DNA of 64,000 bases from Streptococcus oricebi. Lineage in GTDB: Bacteria > Bacillota > Bacilli > Lactobacillales > Streptococcaceae. Made by a program: the position numbers and the translations under genes. Shown in pieces: positions 8,067 through 18,220 of the stretch. Numbering within the stretch: position 1 is the stretch's first letter; each line of letters starts with the position of its first letter. Under the pieces are notes generated by a model. It was not told where the DNA came from, did not search any database, and saw only the letters and a list, made by a program, of their open reading frames with translations. The DNA is taken from positions 62,001 to 126,000 of the forward strand of contig NZ_PRDG01000005.1 in NCBI RefSeq assembly GCF_017883985.1, read 5' to 3'.

Positions 8067-11000
8067 ATGAGGACTGTGCTGACACTGAAATTACTGGGTA
8101 ATCCAGCCATTTACTTAAATCAAAAGGAAGTCTTTTTCTCCTTTGCCAAAATCAATGCTCTCCTTTATTACCTCTCTATCAATAAGACGGTGAGTCGGGA
8201 AGAGATTGCGGGCATTCTCTGGGAAAATAAGGATACCCAGACGGCCAAGAAAAATCTGAGAAACACTATCTATCAGGCCAATAAGGTACTGGGAGCTGAC
8301 TACATTATTGCTCCTAATCGGACGGTCCTCTCGCTAAATCCGGAGTTAGAGATTGAAAGCGACCTTGATACTTTTAGTGGCCAGCCACTGGAGCATTTGT
8401 CGCTCTATCAGGGGGATTTTCTACAAGGTTTTTACCTGAGAGATGGGGAAGCCTTTGATTTGTGGGTAGCCAAGCTTCGGGCCCACTATGAGCAAGTCTA
8501 CATCAAGGCCTGCTACCAAAAGATTGAGCAGCAGATGGGCCGGGAGGACTTTGCAGAGATTGAGGCCAGTCTTCACCGCTTGATTAGTTTAGACGAATTT
8601 GAGGAGAAGAACTATCAACTCCTCATGAAGCTCTATCGGGAGAACAATCGACCGGGTAAGGTTATCGAGACCTATTATAAATTGGTTAATATCCTGGATA
8701 GGGAGCTGGGGATTAGTCCTAATGAGGCCATCCAGCAGCTCTACCATGAGGTGGTAGCCAAGGACCGTAATGAGCGAAAAACCAAGCAGTTTCTGCGCAA
8801 TACCGACCACTTTTTTGGCCGGGTGGAGGAAATTCGGCGCCTAGAGCGATATTTTTCTAAGATTTTAGAGGAGCAGGAGGCGAGAGTCTTGACTCTGGTC
8901 GGAGGGACTGGTCTGGGCAAGCGGACGGTTACCAGGCAAGTCCTGGCCAATCAGACCAAGTATTTCCAGATTGTCATGTCGGAGTGTTTCCGAGATGAGG
9001 CTGACTCTCCCTTGCAGGCCTGGCGCGGTATTCTAGATGGGCTGGGAGACTTGGTTATCCAGCACCAGATCTTGTCCATCAGTCAGTGGCAGACAATTCT
9101 CCAGTATTATTTTCCGGTCCTACCCCAAGAGCTGAATCAGCGTCAGGGAGAGATACTAGAGACGGGTAATTTGGCTCAGTTTATCGTGGATATTCTGCAA
9201 AAAATCTCTAAAAAGAAGGCCCTGGTCCTCTTGATTGAGGACTGTCATTGGATGGATCAGGAGAGTTTGCTGCTGCTGAAAAAGGTGCTCAACCACTTGG
9301 CTGACTATCCGATTGCCCTGGTCTTGACCAAGCACTTAAATACGACTGCTGGCTTGGAGCACCTGCTCAACCACTTACAGGCCCGGGATTTACTGGAATT
9401 TATCCACTTGCAGCCCTTAAGCGAGGAGGAGAGCCGCCTCTATATCCAGCAGGAGCTAGGAGATGAGACCCTGAGCCAGCGGGAGTTGGCAGAGATTTAT
9501 CGGGTCAGTCAGGGCAATCCCTTCTTTTTATCGGAGTATGCGCGTGTGCTCAAGGAGCAGGGCAAGTTTAGTCCCCTAACTCCAGCCATTGAGGCCCGCC
9601 TGGCCTTAAGGTTTGAGGCCCTCAATAGTCGCGAAGAGGAGCTGTTAAACTACCTGGCCTGCTTTCGAGGGGCAGCTCCCTTGGCGATTTTGGCCCAAAT
9701 CATGGTCCTGCCCTTTGATGAAATGGTCGACTTGGTCGAAGGCCTCTGCCACAAGCAGCTCTTGCAGGAGGACTATCAAAAGGAGGAGTTGGTGACTAGC
9801 TTTGCCCAGCGAGTCCTACAAATCTATTGCTATGAAAGCCTGTCTCTAGCTAAGAGGCGAATTTTGCATAATCAGATTGCCCAGGAGATGGAGGTCATGC
9901 TGGAGGAGCTCCCCTATAATGCCAATCTCCTTAATGAGATTGCCTACCATTATCGGGAATCCAAGCAGTTACTCAAGGCCCTGGATTATAGCCTGGACTA
10001 TCTCAATTCGACCTTGCAATTTCACCATGAGCTCTTTCCGATTTACTCTAAAAAATTTGGTTTTATTGAAAAGACCGATGCTGATAATCATTCCTTAGTC
10101 AAGGCCCAGCTCAATCGGATTGAAAAGACCATTGGTGACTTGGAGGGCCAGTATGAGAGCCACAAGGACTTCCAGATTTTAAACCTACGTTTCCTCTATT
10201 TAAAGGGACGTTTTGCCATTCGTTCTGGTCAATACCAGGAAGGACTAGGCCAGATTAGGCGGGTCATTGCCCTGGCTAGGGAGTTGCACAGCATGGACTA
10301 TGTCCTAGAGGGCTATCGACAACTGATTCATTATTGCATCCAGTCCGAGAATATCCCGGAAATGCGCTACTATACCGATTTGGCCCTGGATGCTGCTGTC
10401 CAGGATAATAATCATGAGGCTATCGGGATCAATCTCAGGCTCAAGGGTCTCTATCATCTGATGATTGGGGACATCAAGGAGGCCGCCCGCTTGATTCGGG
10501 AGTCCATTGCCTGCTTTAGCCTGACCCAGTCCCTCAAGTCCAAGTACTCTATTCAGATAGCGGCCGCCCTGGACTATTTGGCTGAAATCGAGCAAATCAC
10601 TGGTCGTTTTGACCAGGCCATTGCCTACCAGAAAGAGGCCATCGAATTAACAGAAAATAAGACGGCCGAGCCCTCGCTTTTGGTTTTCTACATTGGCCTG
10701 GGGCTATCCTACTATTTTACAAATCAAATGGAGAAAGCCGAGCAGATTTTCCGCAAGGCCAAGGAAGACTTACAGACCCTGCGCTTTCCTTGGAAGGAAG
10801 CCCAACTAGAGGTTTATCTGGCCTTGATTGATTCTAGCAAGGGAAATTACCAGACCGTTCTAGACTTTCTGTTAAAGAGAGAGAGCCTAATAGAGCGCTA
10901 CTCCAATCCGCGGGACAAGGGTATGATTTACTACCTCATGGCTGTGCTCAAGTATCGCTTGTTAAGGGGCAGTATCTCCTATCAAGGTTTTGAGGAGCTT

Positions 11001-11126
11001 CTGGATCAGCCCTTTGAGCGCTACTATGAGATTGCCAAGGGCCACCTCAATCCCTACCGGGATAGCCAAGCCTTGACCGAGCTAGAACAGTTACGGGTCG
11101 AGCTCAACCTAGCCAAGCTAGATTAG
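8067..11126 (+). CDS. BTAD-domain transcriptional regulator with AAA ATPase and TPR repeats
   Basis: A 1019-residue cytoplasmic signal-integrating regulator. Residues 1-95 form a winged-helix DNA-binding domain (SREEIAGILWENKDTQTAKK). Residues 100-230 form the bacterial transcriptional activation domain (DxWVAKLRAHYEQVY, LDEFEEKNYQLLMKLY, EL-GISPNEAIQQLY). From about 250 follows a STAND/MalT-like ATPase with Walker A LVGGTGLGKRT and Walker B LVLLIEDCHWMD. The last 350 residues are helical TPR-like repeats. Start at 8067 chosen for GGGAGG eight bases upstream. Family members activate target promoters when a ligand binds the TPR part. Neither target nor ligand can be seen. It stands alone with its own terminator. 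Confidence 0.88.
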   Translation: MRTVLTLKLLGNPAIYLNQKEVFFSFAKINALLYYLSINKTVSREEIAGILWENKDTQTAKKNLRNTIYQANKVLGADYIIAPNRTVLSLNPELEIESDLDTFSGQPLEHLSLYQGDFLQGFYLRDGEAFDLWVAKLRAHYEQVYIKACYQKIEQQMGREDFAEIEASLHRLISLDEFEEKNYQLLMKLYRENNRPGKVIETYYKLVNILDRELGISPNEAIQQLYHEVVAKDRNERKTKQFLRNTDHFFGRVEEIRRLERYFSKILEEQEARVLTLVGGTGLGKRTVTRQVLANQTKYFQIVMSECFRDEADSPLQAWRGILDGLGDLVIQHQILSISQWQTILQYYFPVLPQELNQRQGEILETGNLAQFIVDILQKISKKKALVLLIEDCHWMDQESLLLLKKVLNHLADYPIALVLTKHLNTTAGLEHLLNHLQARDLLEFIHLQPLSEEESRLYIQQELGDETLSQRELAEIYRVSQGNPFFLSEYARVLKEQGKFSPLTPAIEARLALRFEALNSREEELLNYLACFRGAAPLAILAQIMVLPFDEMVDLVEGLCHKQLLQEDYQKEELVTSFAQRVLQIYCYESLSLAKRRILHNQIAQEMEVMLEELPYNANLLNEIAYHYRESKQLLKALDYSLDYLNSTLQFHHELFPIYSKKFGFIEKTDADNHSLVKAQLNRIEKTIGDLEGQYESHKDFQILNLRFLYLKGRFAIRSGQYQEGLGQIRRVIALARELHSMDYVLEGYRQLIHYCIQSENIPEMRYYTDLALDAAVQDNNHEAIGINLRLKGLYHLMIGDIKEAARLIRESIACFSLTQSLKSKYSIQIAAALDYLAEIEQITGRFDQAIAYQKEAIELTENKTAEPSLLVFYIGLGLSYYFTNQMEKAEQIFRKAKEDLQTLRFPWKEAQLEVYLALIDSSKGNYQTVLDFLLKRESLIERYSNPRDKGMIYYLMAVLKYRLLRGSISYQGFEELLDQPFERYYEIAKGHLNPYRDSQALTELEQLRVELNLAKLD

Positions 11127-11152
11127 TTTGGAGAGCAAACTTAAGATGATAG

Positions 11153-11195
11153 AAACCCCCAGCCTGGCTAGTGACTAGGTTGGGGGTTTAGTTTT
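11153..11195 (+). terminator. Intrinsic terminator after the BTAD regulator
   Basis: Stem AAACCCCCAgCCT / AGGtTGGGGGTTT with an 11-base loop, followed by AGTTTT. Confidence 0.88.
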
Positions 11196-11222
11196 AAAGG
11201 GCTCTTTAGCCCAGGAAATTTA

Positions 11223-11231
11223 TGCTATACT
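11223..11231 (+). promoter_or_regulatory. Extended -10 of the DUF1310 gene
   Basis: ATGCTATACT provides TGn-TATACT at 11226-11231, about 60 bases before the start codon. No good -35 hexamer is seen. Confidence 0.45.
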
Positions 11232-11289
11232 ATAAGTGAATAAGATGTTTATTGATTGATAATGTAACATAAATGAGGAGGTTAGAAAG

Positions 11290-11673
11290 ATGAATAAACC
11301 CCTAGTCATTACACTTGGAGTGCTACTTGCTCTCTTCTTACTAGTATTTGGAGGATTAAAATTGAAAGAAATGAATGAACACAATGAAATGGTCAAAATA
11401 GTCCGAAGCAAGGAAGCAAAGGACGCGATTGAAGAAGCGCTACATAATTTAGACCCTAATGCTTTGACAGATAAGGGAGTTATCAAGACTTATGAAATTG
11501 ATGAAAAATCAATTTCTCATAATCCAATGGGTGGGATTGGCTTTCGGATGATTGTAAATAACGATAAACGTTTATACATAAATACAAGTTTAATAAAAAA
11601 TCATGAGGGTAAAATAGAGGTAGGCGGCTCAATCATTGCTTCTGAATTAGACGATATATTACCTCAAAAGTAG
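11290..11673 (+). CDS. DUF1310 family membrane-anchored small protein
   Basis: 127 residues: one N-terminal membrane helix (residues 5-24, MNKPLVITLGVLLALFLLVF) followed by an extracytoplasmic domain. The motifs MVKIVRSKEAK, LDPNALTDKGVIKTYEID, NPMGGIGF and VNNDKRLYI match the DUF1310 family found in Listeria and streptococci, where it often occurs as tandem paralogues of unknown function. SD AGGAGG upstream. Here it is a single copy with its own promoter. Confidence 0.8.
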   Translation: MNKPLVITLGVLLALFLLVFGGLKLKEMNEHNEMVKIVRSKEAKDAIEEALHNLDPNALTDKGVIKTYEIDEKSISHNPMGGIGFRMIVNNDKRLYINTSLIKNHEGKIEVGGSIIASELDDILPQK

Positions 11674-11785
11674 GGGAGAAAGAGTAGTCAAATGATTTCT
11701 AATCAATAAAGAGACAGTAGGCACTAGGTCAGTTCCAAGACAAGCCTACTTTATTCAGAGGTTGGAAAGGCCACTCCCAGCCCCC

Positions 11786-11828
11786 AAAAACAAGACAGAC
11801 CAGCAGGAGCTAGTCTGTCTTGTTTCTT
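11786..11828. terminator. Bidirectional terminator between the DUF1310 gene and hutG
   Basis: Long stem AACAAGACAGACcAG / CTaGTCTGTCTTGTT, flanked by TTTCTTT on the plus strand and by TTTTTG on the minus strand. On the minus strand it starts right at the hutG stop. Confidence 0.9.
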
Positions 11829-12814
11829 TATCCAACCTGGGCCAGGACCTGGGTTAGGTAAAAGATGAGGGTGGCAGCCAGATTGGCTGTGTGGTTGTCA
11901 ATATCGTGGGGCGGTGATACTTCTACGACATCAAAGCCTCGGAGCTTGCCGCTGGCTGCGATGTGTTGTAGGACCAACAAGGCTAGGTTGGGGTCTACTC
12001 CCAGAGACTGAATAGCACTGACCCCAGGAGCATTGGCTGCTGAGAAGCAGTCCATATCAATGGTTAGATAGACATGCTCTTGTCCCTCTAGGAACTGGTC
12101 AATGACTTGACAAATCTCCTGGTAGCCCATTTTATACATGTCTGTCCCAGTCAAGAACTGAATGGCCTTGGACCTAGCAACAAAGTCAAAAAGAAAGAGA
12201 TTGTTGTTGTGCTCTTGGATACCTAAAATCAGATAGGGAAAGACCTGCTGGCGCTGGAGACTTTCATCAAACATCTGCCGAAAGCCAGTCCCTGAATTGG
12301 GGCCAGTTTGGTCGTAGGGGCGCAGGTCGAAGTGGGCATCAAAGTTGATAACTGCTAGTTGTTGATTGGGCTCCAAAGAGGCCTGGAGCCCCTGATAGTG
12401 GCCGTAGGCCGTTCCATGGCCACCGCCTAGGACAATGGGCTGCAAGTTGAGGTCCCGCAAGCGTTTGACCACCTTGGCTAGACTGGCCTGGAGCTGCTCG
12501 AGTGAGCGGTTGGGGCCGTCAATGTCTCCTACATCATAGACCTTGACCTGCTCTCCCAGGTGCCAGGGAAGCTTGGCTAGCTGGGCTCGAATGGCGCCGG
12601 GTCCTTCCACGGCTCCTACCCGGCCATTATTGATATAGACCCCCTTGTCACTCTTAAAGCCAACCAAGGCAAAATTAGTTCCTTCAAAGGGCTGGAGACT
12701 GGGATCGTTTAAATCCAGAAATTGGATCAGCATTCCCCACTTGGCGGTATAGAGGTTGTCATCTATTCCCCGATGGTAGTAACTGCGATCCAGTTGATAA
12801 TAATCTTCTAACAT
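11828..12814 (-). CDS. hutG: Formimidoylglutamase
   Basis: Hydrolyses N-formimino-L-glutamate to glutamate and formamide, the direct fourth step of histidine breakdown. The 328-residue ureohydrolase has the full set of dimanganese ligands: H133 in LGGGHG, D159-x-H161-x-D163 in NFDAHFD, and D253-x-D255 in TIDMDCF. Start at the ATG after AAAGGGAG. It lies after hutH on the same strand but is separated by a terminator and has its own consensus promoter at 12908-12936. The cell thus has two routes for formiminoglutamate: this hydrolase and FtcD. The alternative, agmatinase or arginase, is less likely within a hut locus. Confidence 0.93.
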   Translation of the reverse strand: MLEDYYQLDRSYYHRGIDDNLYTAKWGMLIQFLDLNDPSLQPFEGTNFALVGFKSDKGVYINNGRVGAVEGPGAIRAQLAKLPWHLGEQVKVYDVGDIDGPNRSLEQLQASLAKVVKRLRDLNLQPIVLGGGHGTAYGHYQGLQASLEPNQQLAVINFDAHFDLRPYDQTGPNSGTGFRQMFDESLQRQQVFPYLILGIQEHNNNLFLFDFVARSKAIQFLTGTDMYKMGYQEICQVIDQFLEGQEHVYLTIDMDCFSAANAPGVSAIQSLGVDPNLALLVLQHIAASGKLRGFDVVEVSPPHDIDNHTANLAATLIFYLTQVLAQVG

Positions 12815-12907
12815 GCTAACTCCCTTTTATCATCTAGATATGTAATTAGAAAATCTGCCCCTATCCCTAATTTACTGGGCTTGGGGCATTTCAATTCTTC
12901 GTTTCTC

Positions 12908-12940
12908 ATTATAAGAGATTGACCTTGGCCTGTCAATCTC
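12908..12940 (-). promoter_or_regulatory. Consensus hutG promoter overlapped by a perfect inverted repeat
   Basis: On the minus strand TTGACA (12936-12931), a 17-base spacer and TATAAT (12913-12908) form a full consensus promoter. GAGATTGAC / GTCAATCTC, a perfect 9-bp inverted repeat with an 8-base centre (12915-12940), covers the -35 and most of the spacer. A protein bound there would block RNA polymerase, so a repressor site is likely (inference). Confidence 0.75.
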
Positions 12941-12943
12941 TGC

Positions 12944-12984
12944 TGGAAAAAAAGAAGTCCAAGATAAGATCCTTGGACTTCTTT
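12944..12984 (-). terminator. Terminator after hutH
   Basis: Perfect 13-bp stem AAAGAAGTCCAAG / CTTGGACTTCTTT with an 8-base loop, followed on the minus strand by seven T. It begins ten bases after the hutH stop and separates hutH from hutG. Confidence 0.88.
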
Positions 12985-12993
12985 GTTCAAGCC

Positions 12994-14535
12994 TTAAAAT
13001 TGGATAGTCAAGTCCACAGCTTGCTCTACAGCAGCGAGAAACTCTGGGCTTTCAACCACTTGAGAAGCCTTGTTTAGTTCATCGTAGATTTCGATATCCT
13101 TATCAAAGTCGATAAAGTTGACATGCTTGCGGAAGAGCTCATAGGCTGGCTTGGTTCCCTTTCCAAGCTCATGATTTTCTGGTTTCAAATCGAGGGCCTG
13201 GCAGGCTGCCATGATTTCTGTTGCAACGATTCGGCGAGAGTTCTTGAGGATTTCTCCGGCCTTGCGGGCAGCAGTTGTTCCCATGCTGACAAAGTCCTCT
13301 TGGTTTTCACAAGATGGGATAGAGTCTACGCTGGCTGGGTGAGCCAAGATTTTATTTTCTGATGCTAGAGAAGCACAGGCGTATTGGGTAATCATAAAGC
13401 CAGAGTTGAGACCTGGATACTTAACCAGGAAGGATGGGAGCTTGCTTAGTTGGCTATTAACCAAGCGTTCTACCCGGCGTTCTGAGACATTTCCGATTTC
13501 AGAGATGGCGATTCCCAGGAAATCGAATGGTTGAGCCATAGGTTCACCATGGAAGTTTCCACCAGAGATAACCTTGCCGTCCTTGGTAATGATTGGATTA
13601 TCAGTTACTGAGTTGATTTCAATTTCCACTTTTTCCTTGACGTAGGCGATGGAGTCCTTGCTAGCTCCATGGATTTGTGGGATACAACGTAGGGTATAAG
13701 GATCTTGCACCCTTTGTTGGGTAGCCACAGTGGTATTTTTGCTGCCTTCTAGGAGGTTGCGGATATTGCGGGCAGTTGCTAACTGGCCACTTTGTGGGCG
13801 AATGGTGTGAAGGTCTTCATCGAATGGACTGGTGATACCATTGTGAACTTCGAGAGATAGAGCCCCAGCGATGTCGGATAGTTTCAAAAGGTTAATGGCA
13901 TCGTAGGTAGCAAGAGCACAGATACCAGTTAAGACAGTTGTTCCGTTGATTAGGGCTAGTCCTTCCTTGGCTGCCAGAGCAATCGGCTCAATGCCTGCTT
14001 GGGCTAGGGCTTCCTTACCAGCTAGGAGTTGGCCTTGATAGTAGGCCTTACCTAGTCCCAGCATTGGTAGAACCATGTGGGCCAAAGGTGCTAGGTCTCC
14101 AGAAGCTCCTAGAGAGCCTTTTTCTGGGATATAAGGAACCACATCCTTATTAAGGAGCTCCAAGAGTTTTTCAACAGTAGAAAGGCGGATACCAGAATAG
14201 CCCTTGAGCAGGGAGTTGATCCGGATGAGCATGATGGCCCGAACAGCGTCGGAAGCTAGTGGGTCACCGTAGCCAGATGAGTGGGTCCGAATCAGGTTTT
14301 CCTGTAATTGGACCGTATCTTCGGGTGAGATACTTACATTACAGAGGGAACCAAAACCAGTTGTTACCCCATAGACCACCCGTTTTTCGCGGACGATGTC
14401 ATCGACAATCTTACGGGAGGCTTCGACAGCCTCTTTAGCTTCTTCTTTGATTTGGCATTGATAGCCATGGCGTGCAACGGCAACGACATCTTCAAGTGTC
14501 AAACCGTTACCGTCTAGATAAATGACCTTAGACAT
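12994..14535 (-). CDS. hutH: Histidine ammonia-lyase
   Basis: Converts L-histidine to urocanate and ammonia, the first step of the pathway. 513 residues, normal length. The autocatalytic MIO cofactor comes from A144-S145-G146 in GSLGASGDLAPLAHM. Also visible are YGVTTGFG (active-site Tyr loop), QDPYTLRCIPQIHG, and SGGNFHGEP. SD GGGGG lies before the ATG at 14535. It is the last gene of the minus-strand operon, following the amino-acid permease after 15 bases, and is closed by a strong terminator. Confidence 0.97.
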   Translation of the reverse strand: MSKVIYLDGNGLTLEDVVAVARHGYQCQIKEEAKEAVEASRKIVDDIVREKRVVYGVTTGFGSLCNVSISPEDTVQLQENLIRTHSSGYGDPLASDAVRAIMLIRINSLLKGYSGIRLSTVEKLLELLNKDVVPYIPEKGSLGASGDLAPLAHMVLPMLGLGKAYYQGQLLAGKEALAQAGIEPIALAAKEGLALINGTTVLTGICALATYDAINLLKLSDIAGALSLEVHNGITSPFDEDLHTIRPQSGQLATARNIRNLLEGSKNTTVATQQRVQDPYTLRCIPQIHGASKDSIAYVKEKVEIEINSVTDNPIITKDGKVISGGNFHGEPMAQPFDFLGIAISEIGNVSERRVERLVNSQLSKLPSFLVKYPGLNSGFMITQYACASLASENKILAHPASVDSIPSCENQEDFVSMGTTAARKAGEILKNSRRIVATEIMAACQALDLKPENHELGKGTKPAYELFRKHVNFIDFDKDIEIYDELNKASQVVESPEFLAAVEQAVDLTIQF

Positions 14536-14550
14536 AGGTTTTTTACCCCC

Positions 14551-15894
14551 TTAAATACTTGAGCTTTCTTGTTTATGATTATTTTTGCGACCATGCAAGA
14601 TGAAGTAAACACTACTTGCAATCAGGATTCCAGCCAGTCCATAGACCACGTTCATTGCATTATCCATCCAAATCATCAAGGCACTGATAATAATGGCAAT
14701 AACTGGAATAACTGGTCCAAATGGAACGCGGAAGACCACTTTTCTGTCTGGGTATTTCTTGCGCAGGGCAATAACGGCTAGAGCGGTTGGGATATATTGG
14801 AAGAAACGGAAGACCACACTAAAGGTTGCCAGAGTTTCAAAAGATCCACTTAGAAGTAGGGCAATAGCCAAGACACCAGAGATGATGATAGCTAGGACAG
14901 GCGCATTTTTATCATTAGTTTCGGCAATTTTCTTAGGTAGGAGTCCTTCATCAGCGATAGCGGCTCCAAAACGAGGGACCATGATTGATTCACCGATATT
15001 GAGACCCAAGATAGAAATCAACATACCGATTGAGATGACCCAGCTCCCTGCAGGTCCGACCATTTCCACAAAGGCGTCTTGCACAGAGCGATCTGTTTGC
15101 ATGATTCGGCTACCTAGCATGGCAATGGTTCCACCGATAATTAGCATATAAAAGATAGAAACGATAGAGATAGAGCCAAGGAGGGCCCGAGGAACGTTTT
15201 TCTTAGGGTTGCGCATTTCCCCAGCGACGATTGACATGGTTTCAAAGCCGATAAAGCCGTAGAAGATATAAACAGCTGTATTAGCAATGGATTTGAACAG
15301 GTTTCCTCCAGGTTCTAGTTGGAGGAAGGGTGTAAAGTTGCCCTTGTCAATCCCGCCCTTGATAAAGAAGAGGGCACAGGCAGAAAAGGCGATAATAGGG
15401 ACCAATTTAGCTACGGTGGCTGTCAGAGTGAAGAATTTTGAGGTCTTAAGACCAGCGATATTCATCAAGCTCAAGAGGACTACCAGCGTGATACTGATTG
15501 GTAAATTGTAGCCTTCAAAGCTTGGGAAGGTGATGATAAAGATTTTAGCAAAACCAGCTGCCATGGCAGACCAGGCAATGATAGTTACGGCCCAACCCAG
15601 GAAGCCGACATTAAAGCCGACGAAGTCACCAAAGGCTGCTTTAGAGTATTGGAGGGCTCCTCCATTTTTGTCGAAATAACCAGCTGTTTCAGCCAGACAG
15701 ACAGCTAAGAGGATAACCAGAATAGCTGTTCCTAGCATGACAGCCAGAGAGGCAGGTCCCAGGCCCTTGTAGATGTTTTGTGGTAGCAGGAAGATTCCTG
15801 AACCGATAACGGCATTGATACCATAGAGGGTTGCGCCCGACAAGCTGAATTTGGCTTTTTCTTGTTCTTGCGCAGTCATTTTATGTGCTTCCAT
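14551..15894 (-). CDS. APC-superfamily amino acid permease, probably histidine uptake
   Basis: 447 residues with about 12 predicted membrane helices. The N-terminal ATLYGINAVIGSGIFLLPQ carries the Gly-Ser-Gly motif where APC transporters bind the amino-acid backbone. FIGFETMSIVAGEMRNPKKNVPRAL is the helix 6 region typical of cationic and aromatic amino-acid permeases. Start taken at 15894, eight bases after AAGGAG, rather than at 15900. Position between hutD and hutH suggests it imports histidine or urocanate. The substrate is inferred from context only. Confidence 0.85.
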   Translation of the reverse strand: MEAHKMTAQEQEKAKFSLSGATLYGINAVIGSGIFLLPQNIYKGLGPASLAVMLGTAILVILLAVCLAETAGYFDKNGGALQYSKAAFGDFVGFNVGFLGWAVTIIAWSAMAAGFAKIFIITFPSFEGYNLPISITLVVLLSLMNIAGLKTSKFFTLTATVAKLVPIIAFSACALFFIKGGIDKGNFTPFLQLEPGGNLFKSIANTAVYIFYGFIGFETMSIVAGEMRNPKKNVPRALLGSISIVSIFYMLIIGGTIAMLGSRIMQTDRSVQDAFVEMVGPAGSWVISIGMLISILGLNIGESIMVPRFGAAIADEGLLPKKIAETNDKNAPVLAIIISGVLAIALLLSGSFETLATFSVVFRFFQYIPTALAVIALRKKYPDRKVVFRVPFGPVIPVIAIIISALMIWMDNAMNVVYGLAGILIASSVYFILHGRKNNHKQESSSI

Positions 15895-15927
15895 AAACAC
15901 GTCTCCTTTATAGCTGCAAGTGCAGCC

Positions 15928-16524
15928 CTAGCAATTCCTTTTATCCAAACCGATCCAGATAGCCTTAAAGGCTGACGGGCTCTTGGTTTGGATAAAGTGA
16001 ATGACAAGCTCAGATTGCTGAGCGCCAATATCCACTAGAAGGCTTTCTTCTTTTTTGATTTCAAGGATTTGACCGTCAAGCTCCAAGCGGCAGTCTACCA
16101 AAAAGTAGAGCAACTGAACGGAGCACGATGAGGTCAAGCTTGCTTGCTCGCTAGAAATAGCTTGCATGTGACCCTCATAGCGGGGAGAATGGATAAGGTT
16201 GAAATCTGTACAGGTTCCCCGACTTTCAATGGGACTGGCCCCAGAAAAAGCATAGGGAGTATAAGGAGTGAGGGAGATGACCTCTTGGCTATCGCTATGG
16301 ATGAGGTCAATGTTTCCGTCTAGGGTCATGAGAATCCGCTCATAATTTTCTAGAGGGGTGAAGTTTGACCTCTCCAGCTCAACTGTCGCAGTTGAAATGC
16401 GATAGTCAAAGTCTCGGTCTCCATAGTGACTGGTTTGGGGGAAAAGATAGACTTGCCTAGTCTTTCCGCCCGACCAGCTTGATTCTTGATAATCTTTGGG
16501 GCTGAGATGTCTCATCTTAAGCAT
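15928..16524 (-). CDS. hutD: HutD family protein
   Basis: 198 residues; the N-terminal SSWSGGKTRQVYLFPQ, DFDYRISTATVE and the cupin-like beta-rich body match HutD/Ves. The function of the family is not settled. In Pseudomonas it is proposed to set an upper limit on hut expression by binding formylglutamate. Start at the first ATG with AGGGG six bases before; an ATG three codons later is possible. It sits inside the hut operon 14 bases after fhs, which supports the family assignment. Confidence 0.83.
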   Translation of the reverse strand: MLKMRHLSPKDYQESSWSGGKTRQVYLFPQTSHYGDRDFDYRISTATVELERSNFTPLENYERILMTLDGNIDLIHSDSQEVISLTPYTPYAFSGASPIESRGTCTDFNLIHSPRYEGHMQAISSEQASLTSSCSVQLLYFLVDCRLELDGQILEIKKEESLLVDIGAQQSELVIHFIQTKSPSAFKAIWIGLDKRNC

Positions 16525-16538
16525 CTGGCTCCCCTTTC

Positions 16539-18212
16539 TTAAAATAGGCCGCTAATATTTCCTTCTGCATCTACATCGATATGCTCACTAGCAGGCGTCT
16601 TAGGTAGACCAGGCATGGTCATAATTGCTCCTGTCAGAGCGACGATAAAGCCAGCTCCGGCTGAAACCTTGAGATTACTGATTTTAACGGTAAAGTCTTT
16701 AGGTGCTCCCAGTTTTTTAGGATCGTCAGAGAAGGAGTATTGGGTCTTGGCCATACAGATAGGATAGTTGGAGAAGCCCAATTCTTCTAATTCCTTGATT
16801 TGACGTTTGGCAGCAGGAGTCAGGCTAATGCCAGAACCACCATAGACCTTGGTGACAATCTTATTCAGCTTTTCTTCAATGCTGTCTTGGTCATCATAGA
16901 CAAAGGAGAAGTGGTTGTCTTCTTCGGCCAGTTGAATGACCTTTTCAGCTAACTCAACGCCACCTTGACCACCATTGGCCCAAACATCAGAGATAACCAC
17001 ATCGACATTGCGTTTCTTACAAGCCTCGTAGACAGCTGCTAATTCAGCCTCAGTATCTAGAGGGAATTTATTGATAGCAACGACTGCTGGTAGGCCATAG
17101 ACCTCTTGGATATTTTCCAGGTGCTTATCAAGGTTAGGAAGCCCATCAACCACTGCCTGGACATTTTCAGTCGCTAGGTCAGCCTTGGCTACTCCACCAT
17201 GCATTTTAAGGGCCCGAATGGTCGCTACTAGGACAACAGCGCTAGGCCGTAGGCCAGACATCCGGCATTTGATGTCGATGAATTTTTCAGCCCCCAGGTC
17301 TGCTCCAAATCCAGCCTCGGTCACCACATAGTCTCCGTATTTCAGGGCCAGTTTGGTTGCTAGTACACTGTTACAGCCGTGAGCGATGTTGGCAAAAGGT
17401 CCTCCATGAATCAGGGCAGGTGTATGTTCCAGAGTTTGGACCAGGTTGGGATGGATAGCGTCCTTCAAGACAGCAGCCATGGCTCCACCAGCCTTGAGGT
17501 CACGCGCTGTTACAGGTTGACCTTGGAAGTTGTAACCGATGATAATCTTGTTCAGTCTTTCCTTCAGGTCTGTTATATTTTCGGACAAGCAGAGAATGGC
17601 CATGATTTCAGAGGCCACAGTGATGTCAAAGCCGTCTTCTCTCGGCACCCCATTGGTCTTGCCTTGCAGGCCATTTACGATGTGGCGCAGCTGCCGGTCG
17701 TTCATATCCACCGCCCGTTTCCAGGTGATGCGACGAGAGTCGATACCTAGGGCGTTTCCATGGTGAATATGATTGTCAATCAGGGCAGCTAGGAGGTTGT
17801 TGGCAACTCCAATAGCGTGGAAGTCTCCAGTAAAGTGGAGGTTGATATCCTCCATGGGAACCACCTGCGCGTGGCCTCCACCAGCAGCCCCTCCCTTGAT
17901 TCCAAAGACTGGACCTAGAGAAGGCTCCCGCAGGGCGATGACTGCCTTCTTACCCAGAGTGGCTAAGGCATCTACCAGACCAACAGAGGTGGTTGTTTTC
18001 CCTTCGCCGGCAGGAGTTGGAGAAATGGCAGTTACCAGAATTAGTTTCCCGTCTTGCTTGTCTTTTAAGACTTCTAGTTGACGGGCGTCAATTTTTGCCT
18101 TGTATTTTCCGTAGAGAGAGAGGGCTTCAGGATCGATTTCAAGCCTGTCAGCAACCTTGCTAATCGGCTCCATCTCAACGGAATTGGCAATTTCAATATC
18201 AGATAAGACCAT
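16539..18212 (-). CDS. fhs: Formate--tetrahydrofolate ligase
   Basis: Links formate and tetrahydrofolate using ATP; the reaction is reversible. 557 residues, full length. The P-loop [12 protein letters not shown] lies at residues 64-75. [36 protein letters not shown] contains the folate-ligase signatures, and [15 protein letters not shown] is typical. SD GAGGTGA. Its place after fchA in the hut operon suggests it runs backwards here. Formimino carbon becomes 10-formyl-THF through FchA and a FolD encoded elsewhere, and Fhs can release formate with ATP gain. Streptococci commonly carry fhs, and this may be an additional copy. Confidence 0.96.
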   Translation of the reverse strand: MVLSDIEIANSVEMEPISKVADRLEIDPEALSLYGKYKAKIDARQLEVLKDKQDGKLILVTAISPTPAGEGKTTTSVGLVDALATLGKKAVIALREPSLGPVFGIKGGAAGGGHAQVVPMEDINLHFTGDFHAIGVANNLLAALIDNHIHHGNALGIDSRRITWKRAVDMNDRQLRHIVNGLQGKTNGVPREDGFDITVASEIMAILCLSENITDLKERLNKIIIGYNFQGQPVTARDLKAGGAMAAVLKDAIHPNLVQTLEHTPALIHGGPFANIAHGCNSVLATKLALKYGDYVVTEAGFGADLGAEKFIDIKCRMSGLRPSAVVLVATIRALKMHGGVAKADLATENVQAVVDGLPNLDKHLENIQEVYGLPAVVAINKFPLDTEAELAAVYEACKKRNVDVVISDVWANGGQGGVELAEKVIQLAEEDNHFSFVYDDQDSIEEKLNKIVTKVYGGSGISLTPAAKRQIKELEELGFSNYPICMAKTQYSFSDDPKKLGAPKDFTVKISNLKVSAGAGFIVALTGAIMTMPGLPKTPASEHIDVDAEGNISGLF

Positions 18213-18220
18213 GTTTCACC

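Noticed and set aside
12808..12990. 60-codon frame between hutH and hutG
   Set aside because: It spans the hutH terminator and the hutG promoter; no SD, no conservation signal.
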